Source: an uncultured Acetobacteraceae bacterium
GTDB lineage: Bacteria > Pseudomonadota > Alphaproteobacteria > Acetobacterales > Acetobacteraceae
Length of the DNA stretch: 64,000 nt
Direction: 5' to 3'
Assembly (NCBI GenBank): GCA_903907955.1
Contig: CAIVPZ010000041.1
Location: forward strand, 1 to 64,000
Numbering within the stretch: position 1 is the stretch's first letter; each line of letters starts with the position of its first letter. Below, one piece after another: positions 9,501-16,355 of this stretch. A model generated the notes under the pieces. The model was given only the letters and a program-made list of their open reading frames with translations. It searched no databases and was not told where the DNA came from. Made by a program: the position numbers and the translations under genes.

Positions 9501-11699
9501 CAGACCACGCTGAGCGGGCAGGGCATCTACAGCTACGATAACGCCGTGGGCGGCAACGGCGGATACGGCCAAGGCACGGGCAACAGCGGCGGGGCGGGCG
9601 GAGCGGTCACCGCCAGCGCCAACCTGACGGACACCAGCGGCGCGGGCGTCAGCAGCACCGTCAATGCGACCGGCGGCAGCGGCGGGGCCGGCTCCTACGG
9701 CGCCAACGGCGGCAACGGCGCCGACGCCACCATCACCGCGGCCAACAACACGATCACCTCGGCAGGCAACATCTACACCGCCGATAGCGCCCAGGGCGGC
9801 AGCGGCGGCTACAGCGACAGCGGCACCGCCGGCAGCGGCGGCAACGCCTCGGCCACCCAGACCGCGAACACCACCGGCAACTTCGTTACTTCCACCACCA
9901 ATGCCCAGGGCGGCAACGGCGGCGGAACTTCCAGCGGCACCGCCGGCGCGGCCGGGACCGCAACCGCGCAGGCCACTGTCACCGCGGGCTATCAGATCAG
10001 CAACAGCACCACCGCCTGGGGTGGCAACGGCGGCGACAACAGCAACGGCAACGCCGCCAATGGCGGCGTTGCGACCGCGACGTCGAACCTGACCGCCAGT
10101 TACGTCTACGACACCACCAACAGCGTGGGCGGCAACGGCGGCAGCGGCCAGAACGGCAACGGCGGCAATGGCGGCAACGCGACCAGCATCGCCACCTACA
10201 CCGCTGGGACGTATGCCAGCGGTGGCGTTTATGCGACGGGTGGCACCGGCGGCGGCGTCAATAACGGGACCAGCGGCACCGGCGGCACCGGCAGCGCGAC
10301 GCTGATCGCCAATGCTCCGACGCTCTCCGTCAGCGCGACCGGCACTGGCGGCGCCGGCGGCTATAGCAATCAAAGCACCGATGTCACCGGCAATGGCGGG
10401 ATCGGCCAGGCGTCGGCCACGGGCACCGCGGCCAACGGCGCCGGCACGGTAACTGCCACGGCGAACGGCGGCACCGGCGGCTACGCCATTGACGGCACGG
10501 CCGGGGCTGGTGGCGGCGCGACGGCGACGGCAAACGCCTACGCCACCAATGGCACAGCGACCGGCAACGGCAATGCCACGGGCGGCACCGGCGGCTTCAC
10601 CTATTACGGCACGGCCGGGGCTGGTGGCGACGCGACGGCGACGGCAAACGCCTACGCCACCAACGGCGCAGCCATCGGCACCAGCAATGCTGCCGGCGGC
10701 ACTGGCGGCTACAACATTTACGGCACGACCGCTGGCGGCACCGGCGGCAACGCCACCGCGAATGCGCAGGCCAATTCCGACGTCAGCACGGCGACGGCGA
10801 CGGCGAGGGCGGCGGCAGGCACCGGCGGCTCCAACTACATCACTGGGACTAATGGCGCCGCCGGGGCCACGACCAGCGCCACCAGCGCCGCCACCACCAA
10901 CAGCGCCGGGCAACTGGCGACGGCGCAATCGTACGCGACCGGCGGCACGACCAGCAACGGCGTAACTTCGACGGCGACGAACAACCTGGCGGCCGGGCAG
11001 AGCGTCCAGGTCCAGACAGCCGCCACAACGCTGGGGAATTCCAGCAGCGTCGCCCTCGCCAATGGCGGGGTCAGCGCTCCCGCGATGGCGACAATCCCGT
11101 CGGGGTTCACGGTGGCCGCCTCGGCGATGGTGATGCCGACCGACATCACCGCGATGGGCCCTGGCGCGAACGTCTCGGCCAATCTGCTCGCCGCCGGCAG
11201 CCAGCTTCTGGGAGCAGGCATCTTCGGCGCCACCCATAACGGCACTGGCGGGGCGGAAACCTATACCGGGTCGGACGTGTTCTCGTTGGCGGCCGGATCG
11301 TTCAACTCGGGCGAGCTGCAGCTGGGCTTCATCCAGGATATCAATTCGCTCAATAGCAGCGACTTCGTGTCGATGTCGATCACGCTCGATGTTACCGACG
11401 GAGGAACCCAGTATAACAACACGTGGTTCTTCAGTACCCTCGCCGCCCTGGACAATTTCCTGACCGACTACGTGGTCAACATCGGCTATGTCGCCGATCC
11501 GGCATTGACCATCGACCTGAGCTATCAACTTGTGGCGGGAGGGACAGGTGGTCTCGGCTTCGACTATGCCCTGGCCACCAACGATCGAATCCCGCCGCCG
11601 GTAGGGACGCCTGAACCGGCCTCCGGGAGCCTGCTGTTTGGCGGCGGCGCGCTGCTGTGGTGGCTGCGTCGCCAGCGGAAGGCGGTGCTCGGTGTCTGA
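513..11699 (+). CDS. Giant Gly-rich repeat protein with PEP-CTERM sorting signal
   Basis: Secreted 3,728-residue protein. It has a signal peptide (about 1-33, ending near PVAAQ), then Gly/Ala/Asn/Ser/Thr repeats to about residue 3490. A non-repeat region of about 200 residues follows, then a PEP-CTERM tail: TPEPAS, a hydrophobic helix with two Trp, and a basic RRQRK end. That tail marks export and cutting by an exosortase; none is encoded in this window. GGNGG/GGAGG motifs recur every few tens of residues, usually followed by a GxAGxGG-type motif, with Asn-Ala-Thr and Tyr-rich stretches between. I saw no Cys after the signal peptide. The start is chosen because GGAG (498-501) lies 11 nt upstream and because the longer open frame crosses the promoter; ATG 522 is an alternative. 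The repeat style resembles mycobacterial PE_PGRS, without homology being shown. A role in matrix, floc or surface is inferred; the function is unknown. Confidence 0.9.
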   Translation: MNRMNSLLASTALAMVMGAAITLPATPVAAQPVTDPSPPPSGPGPLQGNSYDGANGANGITSPGGDGAPGFSASATATDTGTPGTSNATAYGGSGGSGGNGDLGYVGGNGGAGGAASAVATTSSGDINGNGYAGASAYGGYGGNAGQPNAGNYGSSPVIPGSNGGNAGDATASATSQGLSVASAAATANAYGGNGGNASASSDGNGSGASGVAGNATATATAVGTHDSAASAGVAAGTQGAGTGLNGIDVSGNASASATAPVSAAAQVVVFNGSGGSATGNANGGAGAAVSLNNAPQATVNPGGSIGLTQSLWGGNGGSALGGTGGAGGLASSTLSQDGTTLGNVSLTANANGGNGGDSWAAGGAAGGANASATLTNNNGSASFVTATAAGGRGGAGATPAAGADAHVTATASGPGSASVYGLAVGGNGGTGYGTGGAAGGQGYLDNVSGTSTNGGFISVTGSVVGGNGGDGNSDGTGANGTAVSLFNAVSGATSGTLYLYQNATGGNAGGGGSGSAPGNGGAALSMVAGTNPTNAPTGAASYNLNAAAYGGNGGFSDTGTATDGATGTAIAAASDSNGNSVGAGAFAIGGIGGSTNSGIAGNGGAGVAQASAQTTGNNYAAVTATQTGGDGGSAYSGGTAGKGADSTLTNAVAGSTNGGSLNLTQYSSGGWGGSVDYYDGGTAGAAGVGTSSLTFDDTASLTPSNNLTGGSNASGGNGGSVYGNTGGATHAADGGAGIANANLTGAYYVNVNAAANGGWGGSIDGGGIAGNGGAANLSGGSGPAAVYGSSANYGYNVAVVGAATGGGGGNADGPGGQAGSGASVNLLSNGSPTDAVGGSAPGGNLTLIQYATGGTGGTGTNGALAGVAGAASSELDGSNPSSAAGYALFANAYGGTGGGTDTGIAANGATGTAIANASDSNYNGVTAGAYATGGNGGNSSGGTAGNGAAGIAQASAQTNGSTYAAATAQQTGGNGGNDNAGGTAGSGADSTLTTTPSGSANSGAVTGSTNSGSLFLTQTAIGGSGGNASNAGTTGVAGAAGAANSSLTFDDGLSPTASYNLTGNSNALGGNGGSVSGNGNGTPASAPNGGAATANANLSGYYSVNSNAAATGGTGGNIDSGGTGGVGGAATANAAANTYYYYYFGTGAGATALATGGTGGSSDGAGGTGGGGGAASATASATGGVYNYNAATATATGGAGGAGTNGASGGAGASQTLIDAVAVSGSHYSGTLALTQNATGGAGGNASNAGGTGNGGAAGTALSSLTFDSTTASDYSDYLNGNSNATGGAGGSVAGNTNGTGTVAPDGGAATANANLNGYYNVYSNAAATGGAGGSVDGGGIAGNGGAANLSGGSGPAAVYGSSANYGYNVAVVGAATGGGGGNADGPGGQAGSGASVSLLSNGTPGADAVGGSVPGGALTLTQNATGGAGGNGTNGAAAGAAGNAISKLDGSTANATSYTLNTNATGGAGGGSDGIGSQAPTAGGTATAITNAVTTFYYGSVTGNATATGGAGGAGTNGTSGAQGGTASATASATNNSGNNNYYYNSTSATAQATGGAGGASIGAGGTGGAGGTAIATASAAASGYDYYSGYYSSTHATASATGGAGGAGYNGASGGTGADQTLADAVSGSTSNGNLSLAQNATGGAGGNAINAGLTGGGGGGAGAGTSSLTYNATTVADTSYSLNGTSNATGGNGGSVAGNQYINAWAGNGGSAAAAINLTGVNIVNANATAAGGNGGSMDGGGWAGNGGGASLSGGTGPAAVYGSSVNGANVSVTGTAIGGSGGDGTGGTGLGGYGASVNLLSNGTSGADAVGGSTTGTLTLTQTAIGGNGGSGTTGANAGAAGNASSALDGTNASNAYSYSLNANATGGTGGGSDGTGYWFGPGVATAGGNATAITNASSAAGSGYVAANATATGGTGGWGIQGTNGATDGAQGGTATATASASNNNSYAYESYATANATGGAGGSSDGVGGTGGAGGTASATASAASTNYDYWYYYGTRATAYATGGAGGDGTNGASGGTGADQSLSNAVTGSTNQGELFLAQNATGGAGGNAYNPGSTGNAGAAGAANSALTYNATTAADSSYYLTGNSNATGGAGGSVVGNTNGAGTTAPDGGAANASINLTGNYYVYANATALGGAGGSIDGGGNAGNGGVATLSGDPGPTPVYGSSLTPGYSVTVTGTATGGQGGDATGGGTAGAGGSESLTDAVGGSAVNGNLTLNQNANGGAGGNAYNPGSTGNAGAAGGANSALTYNATTAADSSYYLTGNSNATGGNGGSVYGNTNGAGTTAPDGRGANASINLTGNYNVYANAAAQGGAGGNIDGGGHAGNGGVATLSTDVGPAVYGSSVNGYSVSVTGVVTGGRGGDATGGGFAGAGGSESLNNAVGGSTPGGSLTLTQNATGGAGGSAYSGGTAGAGGTASSVLNYTDTTSSFLTANVAAVGGKGGSAIDPANGADGATATATNNLTGAGNVSANASATGGSGGDGSGDGTANTYHAGNGATGTATASANGTGTGSVSASVTELGGSGGTGYTAAAGGNGASQTAIDLATASTSGGGSLLLTQNITGGSGGYSFGGGTPGQAGSATSQVDGTNAGTANGNSSARGGNGGGSDTVSGQDGGAASAVTNITSTGGYAGSVTTAYGGNGGVVDSGNGTSTGQSAGNGGAASAASNATSAAGQTAYSAVSATGGNGGYAYNTGNTAGNGGVATATAISTANGGGLGQAIVNITGGNGGYGGNGANAGSGATESATNSASAVTSGDIYLVQSVTGGSGGYAYQNGLGAAGTAGAAGDATSILNTASNGNATTYNYAYGGNGGGTDIGNGAAGGTANAQTTLTAAGSINSTVQAGYYYGNGGYGYGTGNSGGAGGAATAGANLTSTGGGSVTSYVYDYGGNGGAGHNGANGGNGGNATITAANNTIATSGNISAYDYAYGGSGGYSASGTAGTAGNGSAVVSASSTGGSVSGTSYAYGGAGGNSGGSGAAGGTANAQTTLSGQGIYSYDNAVGGNGGYGQGTGNSGGAGGAVTASANLTDTSGAGVSSTVNATGGSGGAGSYGANGGNGADATITAANNTITSAGNIYTADSAQGGSGGYSDSGTAGSGGNASATQTANTTGNFVTSTTNAQGGNGGGTSSGTAGAAGTATAQATVTAGYQISNSTTAWGGNGGDNSNGNAANGGVATATSNLTASYVYDTTNSVGGNGGSGQNGNGGNGGNATSIATYTAGTYASGGVYATGGTGGGVNNGTSGTGGTGSATLIANAPTLSVSATGTGGAGGYSNQSTDVTGNGGIGQASATGTAANGAGTVTATANGGTGGYAIDGTAGAGGGATATANAYATNGTATGNGNATGGTGGFTYYGTAGAGGDATATANAYATNGAAIGTSNAAGGTGGYNIYGTTAGGTGGNATANAQANSDVSTATATARAAAGTGGSNYITGTNGAAGATTSATSAATTNSAGQLATAQSYATGGTTSNGVTSTATNNLAAGQSVQVQTAATTLGNSSSVALANGGVSAPAMATIPSGFTVAASAMVMPTDITAMGPGANVSANLLAAGSQLLGAGIFGATHNGTGGAETYTGSDVFSLAAGSFNSGELQLGFIQDINSLNSSDFVSMSITLDVTDGGTQYNNTWFFSTLAALDNFLTDYVVNIGYVADPALTIDLSYQLVAGGTGGLGFDYALATNDRIPPPVGTPEPASGSLLFGGGALLWWLRRQRKAVLGV
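2803..3005 (+). repeat. Near-identical internal duplication, copy 1
   Basis: About 203 bp recur at 4522-4724 with about four mismatches by eye. The offset of 1,719 nt is 573 codons, so the reading frame is kept. Both copies encode DGGGIAGNGGAANLSGG and the following ~50 residues. Confidence 0.85.
4522..4724 (+). repeat. Near-identical internal duplication, copy 2
   Basis: Second copy of 2803-3005. Flanking sequence diverges quickly on both sides. Third positions are also conserved, which points to recent duplication or gene conversion rather than selection on the protein alone. Confidence 0.85.
7209..7445 (+). repeat. Second in-frame internal duplication (partner 6672-6908)
   Basis: The stretch repeats 6672-6908 at an offset of 537 nt (179 codons). 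Both encode GNAYNPGSTGNAGAAG and continue through SALTYNATTAADSSYYLTG to the Asn-rich end. Divergence is slightly higher than in the 2803/4522 pair. The second copy reads DGRGANAS where the first reads DGGAANAS. Confidence 0.8.
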
Positions 11700-12129
11700 C
11701 CAGGGGCGGCAAGGCATTGCAGCGGACGCAAACAACGCCCTCGTTCGTTGGAGTGTGCTCGGCGTCGGCGCCGTCGTCGCCCTCGCGCTTGCCGTGATTG
11801 CCTTCGACCTGCGTTCACCCCGCCCATTCCGCCCGGCGGGCGGGGTGGGCAGCATGCAGGCTGTCACCCTGCTCAATGGGCAAGTGTATTTCGGCACGCT
11901 CGTTGAGGCGGACGGCAGCCACATCCTGCTCGATGATGTGTTCGAGGGCGTTACAAACGTTAACGCGCAGACCAATCAGCGGACGACACAGCTGGTGCGT
12001 CGCAAGACGGCCGCCTGGCATGCCCCGGCTTCGATGGCGATCCCGACCGATCGGATTCTGTTCAGCGAAGTGATCGGCGCCGATTCGGTCGTGGGCAAGA
12101 CCCTGCAGCAACCCGGTTCCGCAAAGTAG
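11692..12129 (+). CDS. Small single-pass membrane protein coupled to the giant gene
   Basis: 145 residues from a GTG that overlaps the end of the giant PEP-CTERM gene by 8 nt, which suggests translational coupling. GGAAGG at 11677-11682 is a fitting ribosome site. A short N-terminal tail is followed by one membrane helix (about 20-38). A soluble domain of about 100 residues follows and includes LLNGQVYFGTL and ILLDDVFEG. Similar NGQVYFG-type domains occur in uncharacterised membrane-anchored proteins, and I know no function for them. The domain probably faces the periplasm. The overlap and shared transcript suggest a role in handling, anchoring or exporting the giant protein, but that is inference from position only. 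Confidence 0.75.
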   Translation: MSDQGRQGIAADANNALVRWSVLGVGAVVALALAVIAFDLRSPRPFRPAGGVGSMQAVTLLNGQVYFGTLVEADGSHILLDDVFEGVTNVNAQTNQRTTQLVRRKTAAWHAPASMAIPTDRILFSEVIGADSVVGKTLQQPGSAK

Positions 12130-12147
12130 CGGCGTTGCGCGTTGACT

Positions 12148-12191
12148 CGAGGGCGATCCGGAGCCGCTTCGGAAGCGGTCGATCGCTCTCG
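12148..12191 (+). terminator. Imperfect hairpin after the giant-gene unit
   Basis: CGAGGGCGATC (12148-12158) pairs with GATCGCTCTCG (12181-12191) with one mismatch. An inner stem CCGCTT/AAGCGG (12164-12169/12173-12178) sits inside. It starts 19 nt after the stop at 12129. There is no T-run. Termination or mRNA protection is possible. Confidence 0.45.
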
Positions 12192-12310
12192 AATCGCGCG
12201 TGCCGCCGTGCTCCACCAACCCCGGGCTTTCGCTACGAAGCCATTTGCCCCGCCGGCAAACGCCGCTACGGTGGTCCATCATTTCCGCGATCGAACTCAG
12301 GGCGCCCGAC

Positions 12311-12784
12311 ATGATCAGTCTCCGCCATTGCGGCTTCGCCATCACCCTGCTTGTCGCCGTGGCCGCTGCCAACGGCGCAACCGCCCAGCGGCCGCCCAAC
12401 CAGCCCGCCACGGCCCCCATGCCGCCGCCGATCAAGGATCCCAAGGTTTTTGCCGCGGATTTCTTCAGCCTGATGCAAAAAAACCAGGCCGATGCTTATG
12501 ATGGTTTGAAGTCAAGCGGGCTGAACGCAAGCGGCGTTGACAACCTCAAGCAGACAGCGGCGCGCCTGGCCAGCTCGATTGGTCAGATGACCGGATCGGA
12601 GTTCCTCGACGAGGCCCATCTTGGCAAGCGGGTGACGCGGCTCAGCTTCCTCGTATTGTATCAGCGTGGGCCGGTGGTTCAGACGCTGACCTACTACATG
12701 CCGCCTGGCACGACGAACTGGCAGCTCATTTCCATGGACATGACCGCCGAGCCGGGGCGGTTTCCGTTCCAGGCGGGCAAGTAA
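12311..12784 (+). CDS. Secreted hypothetical protein
   Basis: 157 residues beginning with a clear signal peptide: MISLRHCGF, a hydrophobic core and a cut near GATAQ. A Pro-rich linker (RPPNQPATAPMPPP) leads into a domain of about 125 residues with FAADFFSLMQKN near its start, a middle LKQTAARLASSIGQM helix and strands such as LSFLVLYQRGPVVQTLTYYM. The pattern looks like a small alpha/beta fold of the DUF3887/SnoaL-like kind, but I cannot place it in a family. The ATG at 12311 is chosen because it begins the signal peptide. The 180 bases before it hold only the hairpin at 12148. It faces hslU on the opposite strand. Confidence 0.7.
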   Translation: MISLRHCGFAITLLVAVAAANGATAQRPPNQPATAPMPPPIKDPKVFAADFFSLMQKNQADAYDGLKSSGLNASGVDNLKQTAARLASSIGQMTGSEFLDEAHLGKRVTRLSFLVLYQRGPVVQTLTYYMPPGTTNWQLISMDMTAEPGRFPFQAGK

Positions 12785-12879
12785 AGGCGGGCCGGAGGAC
12801 GCGGTTGCCTTCCTGCTGGAAAGCACCGCCGCGACGCCGCGTTGCCGTCATCCCCGGGACAAGCCCCGCGAACCCGCGC

Positions 12880-14199
12880 CTACAAGATGAACCGCGACAA
12901 ATCCCCCTTCTGCGCCAGCGGCGCCACCCGGTCGCGCACCGTGGCGGCGTCCACCACCACCTCCTGCCCGCCGCGATCCGACGCGGTGAAGGAAATCTCC
13001 TCCAGCAGCTTTTCCAGCACCGTGTGCAGCCGCCGCGCGCCGATGTTCTCCACCCGGTCGTTGATGTCCGCCGCCAGATCGGCCAGCGCGTCCACCGCAT
13101 CGTCGGTGAAGGTCAACTGCACGCCCTCGGTGCCGATCAGCGCCTGATACTGCTTGATCAGCGACGCCTCCGGCTCGGTCAGGATGCGGCGCAAATCCGC
13201 CCGCGACAGCGGCGCCAGCTCCACCCGGATCGGCAGCCGCCCCTGCAACTCCGGCAGCAGATCGGCCGGCTTGGTCAGATGGAACGCGCCCGAGGCGATG
13301 AACAGGATGTGATCCGTCTTCACCGGCCCGTGCTTGGTGGAAACCGTGGTGCCCTCGATCAGCGGCAACAGATCGCGCTGCACCCCCTCGCGCGACACGT
13401 CGCCGCCGCGGAACCCGCCTTCGGTCGTGCGGGCGCACACCTTGTCGATCTCGTCGAGGAACACGATGCCGTTGTTCTCGGCATGGGTCAGCGCGTCCTT
13501 CACCAGCCGGTCGTTGTCGAGCAGCTTGTCCGCCTCCTCGCGCTCCAGCGCGCGGCGGGCGGCCTGCACCGTCATCTTCCGCGGGTGGGCGGCGCGGCCG
13601 AACATCCCCTTCATCATGTCGCCGAGATTGATCATCTGCGCCGGCGGCATGCCAGGCATGTCGAACTGGCCGATCGGGTTGGCCGGCGCCTCGGCCACCG
13701 CGACCTCGACCTCCTTGTCCTCAAGCTCGCCGGCCCGCAGCATGCGCCGGAACTTCGACCGCGTGTCCGCCGCCGCGTGCTCGCCGCACAGCGCGGTGAT
13801 CAGCCGCTCCTCGGCCGCGGTTTCTGCCTTGGCCTGCACCTCGCGGCGGGAGGCGTCGCGCAGCATGGTGATGCTCACTTCCACCAGGTCGCGGGCGATG
13901 CTTTCCACGTCGCGGCCGACATAGCCGACCTCGGTGAACTTGGTGGCCTCCACCTTCAGGAACGGCGCCTGCGCCAGCCTGGCCAGCCGCCGGGCGATCT
14001 CGGTCTTGCCGCAGCCGGTGGGGCCGATCATCAGGATGTTCTTCGGCACCACCTCCTCGCGCAGCGCCTCGGGCAGTTGCTGGCGCCGCCAGCGGTTGCG
14101 CAGGGCGATGGCGACCGCCCGCTTGGCGTCGGTCTGGCCGACGATGAAGCGGTCGAGTTCAGAAACGATTTCGCGGGGCGAATACGTCGGGACTTCCAT
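12880..14199 (-). CDS. hslU: HslU, ATPase subunit of the HslUV protease
   Basis: 439-residue AAA+ unfoldase that unfolds substrates and feeds them to HslV in the cytoplasm. Visible are the start [16 protein letters not shown], Walker A GPTGCGKT (59-66), Walker [10 protein letters not shown] with its acidic pair, the I-domain in the middle, the sensor region [15 protein letters not shown], and the C-terminal DLSRFIL tail that docks into HslV to activate it. Length is typical for the family. It lies 6 nt downstream of hslV on the same strand, so the two form one operon. I see no unusual feature. A partial GC-rich inverted sequence follows the stop at 12785-12879 without a clear terminator. Confidence 0.98.
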   Translation of the reverse strand: MEVPTYSPREIVSELDRFIVGQTDAKRAVAIALRNRWRRQQLPEALREEVVPKNILMIGPTGCGKTEIARRLARLAQAPFLKVEATKFTEVGYVGRDVESIARDLVEVSITMLRDASRREVQAKAETAAEERLITALCGEHAAADTRSKFRRMLRAGELEDKEVEVAVAEAPANPIGQFDMPGMPPAQMINLGDMMKGMFGRAAHPRKMTVQAARRALEREEADKLLDNDRLVKDALTHAENNGIVFLDEIDKVCARTTEGGFRGGDVSREGVQRDLLPLIEGTTVSTKHGPVKTDHILFIASGAFHLTKPADLLPELQGRLPIRVELAPLSRADLRRILTEPEASLIKQYQALIGTEGVQLTFTDDAVDALADLAADINDRVENIGARRLHTVLEKLLEEISFTASDRGGQEVVVDAATVRDRVAPLAQKGDLSRFIL

Positions 14200-14205
14200 T
14201 TCTTC

Positions 14206-14769
14206 CTACTCGATCGTCTCGACGATCACGCTGTGGTTCGTATAGACGCAGATATCGCCGGCGATCTTCATGGCGCGCCGCGCCACGTCCTCGGCGGGGA
14301 TATCGGGCACTTCCAGCAGCGCCCGCGCCGCGGCCAGCGCGTAGTTGCCGCCCGAGCCGATGGCGATCACCCCGTCCTCCGGCTCCAGCACGTCGCCGTT
14401 GCCGGTCAGGGTGAAGGAACGGTCGCGGTCGGCCACCGCCATCATCGCTTCCAGCCGCCGCAGGTAGCGGTCGGTGCGCCAGTCCTTGGCGAGTTCCACG
14501 CAGGCCCGCTCAAGCTGGCCGGGGAAGCGCTCCAGCTTGGCTTCCAGCCGCTCCAGCAGGGTGAACGCGTCGGCGGTGGCGCCGGCGAACCCGGCCAGGA
14601 TGGCGTTGCCCGGCCCGATGCGGCGCACCTTGCGGGCGTTGCCCTTGATGACGGTCTGACCGAGCGTGACCTGGCCGTCCCCGGCCATGGCCACCTGCCC
14701 GCCGCGGCGCACGCACAGGATGGTGGTGCCGTGCCAGCCGATCGGGTCGTGGGGAGATGCATGGTTCAT
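14206..14769 (-). CDS. hslV: HslV, peptidase subunit of the HslUV protease
   Basis: 187-residue proteasome-like peptidase. The start at 14769 gives [14 protein letters not shown] followed by [10 protein letters not shown]. The mature enzyme begins at the first Thr of TTILCV, the catalytic nucleophile after self-removal of the propeptide. [22 protein letters not shown] and [15 protein letters not shown] are standard HslV blocks. The frame stays open a further 35 codons upstream, but that part is low-complexity and unlike HslV. It is the first gene of an hslV-hslU pair and is divergent from the DUF805 gene at 14914. Gene order and length are ordinary. Confidence 0.97.
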   Translation of the reverse strand: MNHASPHDPIGWHGTTILCVRRGGQVAMAGDGQVTLGQTVIKGNARKVRRIGPGNAILAGFAGATADAFTLLERLEAKLERFPGQLERACVELAKDWRTDRYLRRLEAMMAVADRDRSFTLTGNGDVLEPEDGVIAIGSGGNYALAAARALLEVPDIPAEDVARRAMKIAGDICVYTNHSVIVETIE

Positions 14770-14913
14770 GCGCAGGCCAAATGGCGCGCCACCCGGCCGC
14801 ATGCAAGCACCATGCGCCCCGCCACGCGTGCGCGCGTTCGCGGCGACGGGGGTAGCGCCCACCATATTCGCCATGATAGCACTTCGTTACAATCACCCAG
14901 GAGGGGCGGGGCC

Positions 14914-15291
14914 ATGGATTTTGTCGCGGCGGTCACCAAGGCGTTGCAGGACTATGTGGTCTTCTCCGGGCGCTCGGTGCGGTCGGAGTACTGGTGGTTC
15001 GCGCTGTTCAACATCCTTGCCCTGACGGCGGTGTCGCTGCTGGGCGCGCTGCTGCACGACCACGGCGTGCTGTATACGCTGGGCTCGCTGGCGCTGTTTC
15101 TGCCCGCTCTGGCCCTGGCGGTGCGGCGTCTGCACGACCTTGACCGCTCCGGCTGGTGGCTGCTGGTGGGGTTCGTGCCGATCATCGGCACCATCCTGAT
15201 GCTGGTGTGGTTCTGCACCCGCGGCACCACCGGGCCGAACCGGTTCGGCCCGGACTTCTTCGCCGGCCAGGGCCTGGCCGCCGCCGGATAA
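14914..15291 (+). CDS. DUF805 family inner-membrane protein
   Basis: 125 residues. The N-terminal amphipathic stretch MDFVAAVTKALQDYVVFSGR is followed by R-S-E-YWWF, the family hallmark. Three or four membrane helices follow (about 27-45, 50-70, 88-108). VRRLHDLDRSGWWLL is the other conserved DUF805 block. A strong ribosome site AGGAGG lies just upstream (AGGAGGGGCGGGGCC then ATG). The family is widespread and its function is not established; roles in envelope stress or transport have only been suggested. It is divergent from hslV and 37 nt before hisB, so it may share a transcript with the histidine genes. Confidence 0.9.
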   Translation: MDFVAAVTKALQDYVVFSGRSVRSEYWWFALFNILALTAVSLLGALLHDHGVLYTLGSLALFLPALALAVRRLHDLDRSGWWLLVGFVPIIGTILMLVWFCTRGTTGPNRFGPDFFAGQGLAAAG

Positions 15292-15328
15292 TTGCAGCGC
15301 CTGCCGGTTTCAGGCTAGTGCTGCTTGC

Positions 15329-15919
15329 ATGCCGCGCAGCGCCAGCCTGACCCGGACCACGTCCGAGACCGACATTTCCCTCACCCTCGACCTCGACGGC
15401 ACCGGCCGGGCCGAGATCGACACCGGGATCGGCTTCCTTGACCACATGCTCACCGCGCTGGCGCGGCACGGGCTGTTCGACCTTGCGGTGCGGGCGAAGG
15501 GCGACCTGCACATCGACTTCCACCACACCACCGAGGATGTCGGCATCGTGCTCGGCCAGGCGCTGGCCACAGCGCTCGGCGACAAGCGCGGCATCCGCCG
15601 TTTCGGCCAGGCCCTGGTGCCGATGGATGAGGCGCTGGCCGAGGCCGTCATCGACCTGTCCGGCCGCGCGTTCCTGGCCTGGGACGTGCCGTTCCAGCGC
15701 GACAAGCTGGGCCAGATGGACACGGAATTGTTCGAGGAATTCTTCCGCGCGTTCGCGTTCAATGGCGCGTTCACGCTGCACGTCACCCGCAAGGCCGGCA
15801 GCAATGCCCATCACGTGGCGGAGGCAAGCTTCAAGGCGGTGGCGCGTGCGTTGCGCATGGCCGTTGAGTTGGATGCGAGGGCCATCGGGGTCATCCCCTC
15901 AACCAAGGGGGCATTGTGA
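15329..15919 (+). CDS. hisB: Imidazoleglycerol-phosphate dehydratase
   Basis: 196 residues, the monofunctional HisB form without the phosphatase domain found in enterobacteria. It dehydrates imidazole glycerol phosphate to imidazole acetol phosphate in histidine synthesis. Metal-binding and catalytic blocks are visible: GIGFLDHMLTALARHG, DFHHTTEDVGI near 65, and GSNAHHVAEASFKAVARAL near the C terminus, each with the manganese-binding His/Glu residues. First of a run hisB-DUF2628-hisH-GNAT-hisA-hisF-hisE. A dispersed repeat begins 11 nt after its stop, so the operon is interrupted by a double hairpin here. Confidence 0.98.
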   Translation: MPRSASLTRTTSETDISLTLDLDGTGRAEIDTGIGFLDHMLTALARHGLFDLAVRAKGDLHIDFHHTTEDVGIVLGQALATALGDKRGIRRFGQALVPMDEALAEAVIDLSGRAFLAWDVPFQRDKLGQMDTELFEEFFRAFAFNGAFTLHVTRKAGSNAHHVAEASFKAVARALRMAVELDARAIGVIPSTKGAL

Positions 15920-15930
15920 GTCTCTTGTCA

Positions 15931-15992
15931 TGGGGCCAAGGGGGCCGCTGCCCCCTTGCGGGTCCAGGGCAGAGCCCTGGCCTTGCTTCCTT
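15931..15992 (+). repeat. Dispersed double-hairpin repeat, copy R1 (forward)
   Basis: First hairpin CCAAGGGG/CCCCTT-type, second CCAGGGC/GCCCTGG-type, then the tail CCTTGCTTCCTT. It lies between hisB and the DUF2628 gene, whose ATG at 15993 directly abuts the tail. Confidence 0.9.
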
Positions 15993-16355
15993 ATGAAGAC
16001 CTGGACCGTCCACCTGCGCCCAGCCACCGCTCCGGTCCTGATCCCGGAAGCGTTTTCCCTGCCGGCCGCCCTGTTCGCCCCCGTGTGGCTGCTGGTGTAC
16101 GGCGCCTGGGTCTCCGCTGCGTTCGCCCTGGGTGCCGAGGTCGCCGTGGCGGCGGCCACCGGCGGGGCGCTGCGCATCGTGCTGGCGCTGGCGCTCGGCT
16201 GGCTGTTCGGCCTCATCGGCCAGGATCTGCGCCGCTGGTCACTGGCGCAGCGCGGTTTTGTTCTCGCGCATGTGGTGGCGGCGCAATCCGGCGACGCCGC
16301 CGCGGCCCGCCTGTTCGACCAGCGGCCGGAACTGGCCAGGGAGGCGGCGGCATGA
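15993..16355 (+). CDS. DUF2628-like membrane protein in the his operon
   Basis: 120 residues. MKTWTVHLRP begins a short hydrophilic start. PEAFSLPAALFAPVWLLVYG leads into two or three membrane helices (about 28-48, 57-75 and possibly one more). The conserved pattern of a region before the helices with F-x-LPA-x-FAPVWLL matches DUF2628 proteins found beside hisH in alphaproteobacteria. Function is unknown. The ATG directly follows repeat R1 and no ribosome site is visible upstream, which is odd. The stop overlaps the hisH start by 4 nt (ATGA), so it is translated together with hisH. A role in histidine synthesis is not implied by the sequence. Confidence 0.85.
   Translation: MKTWTVHLRPATAPVLIPEAFSLPAALFAPVWLLVYGAWVSAAFALGAEVAVAAATGGALRIVLALALGWLFGLIGQDLRRWSLAQRGFVLAHVVAAQSGDAAAARLFDQRPELAREAAA

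Noticed and set aside
513-11000. Possible CRISPR or satellite array in the repeat-rich region
   Set aside because: Repeat units are in-frame, of uneven length and coding. There are no constant repeats with unique spacers.
1446-11975. Long open frames on the minus strand opposite the giant gene
   Set aside because: They are shadows of GC-rich GGC/GCC codon repeats. They have no ribosome sites, and their composition is Arg/Ala/Gly-rich without domain structure.
12805-14913. Long plus-strand frame running into the DUF805 gene
   Set aside because: It is antisense to hslU and hslV. Only the part from ATG 14914 has a ribosome site and family similarity.
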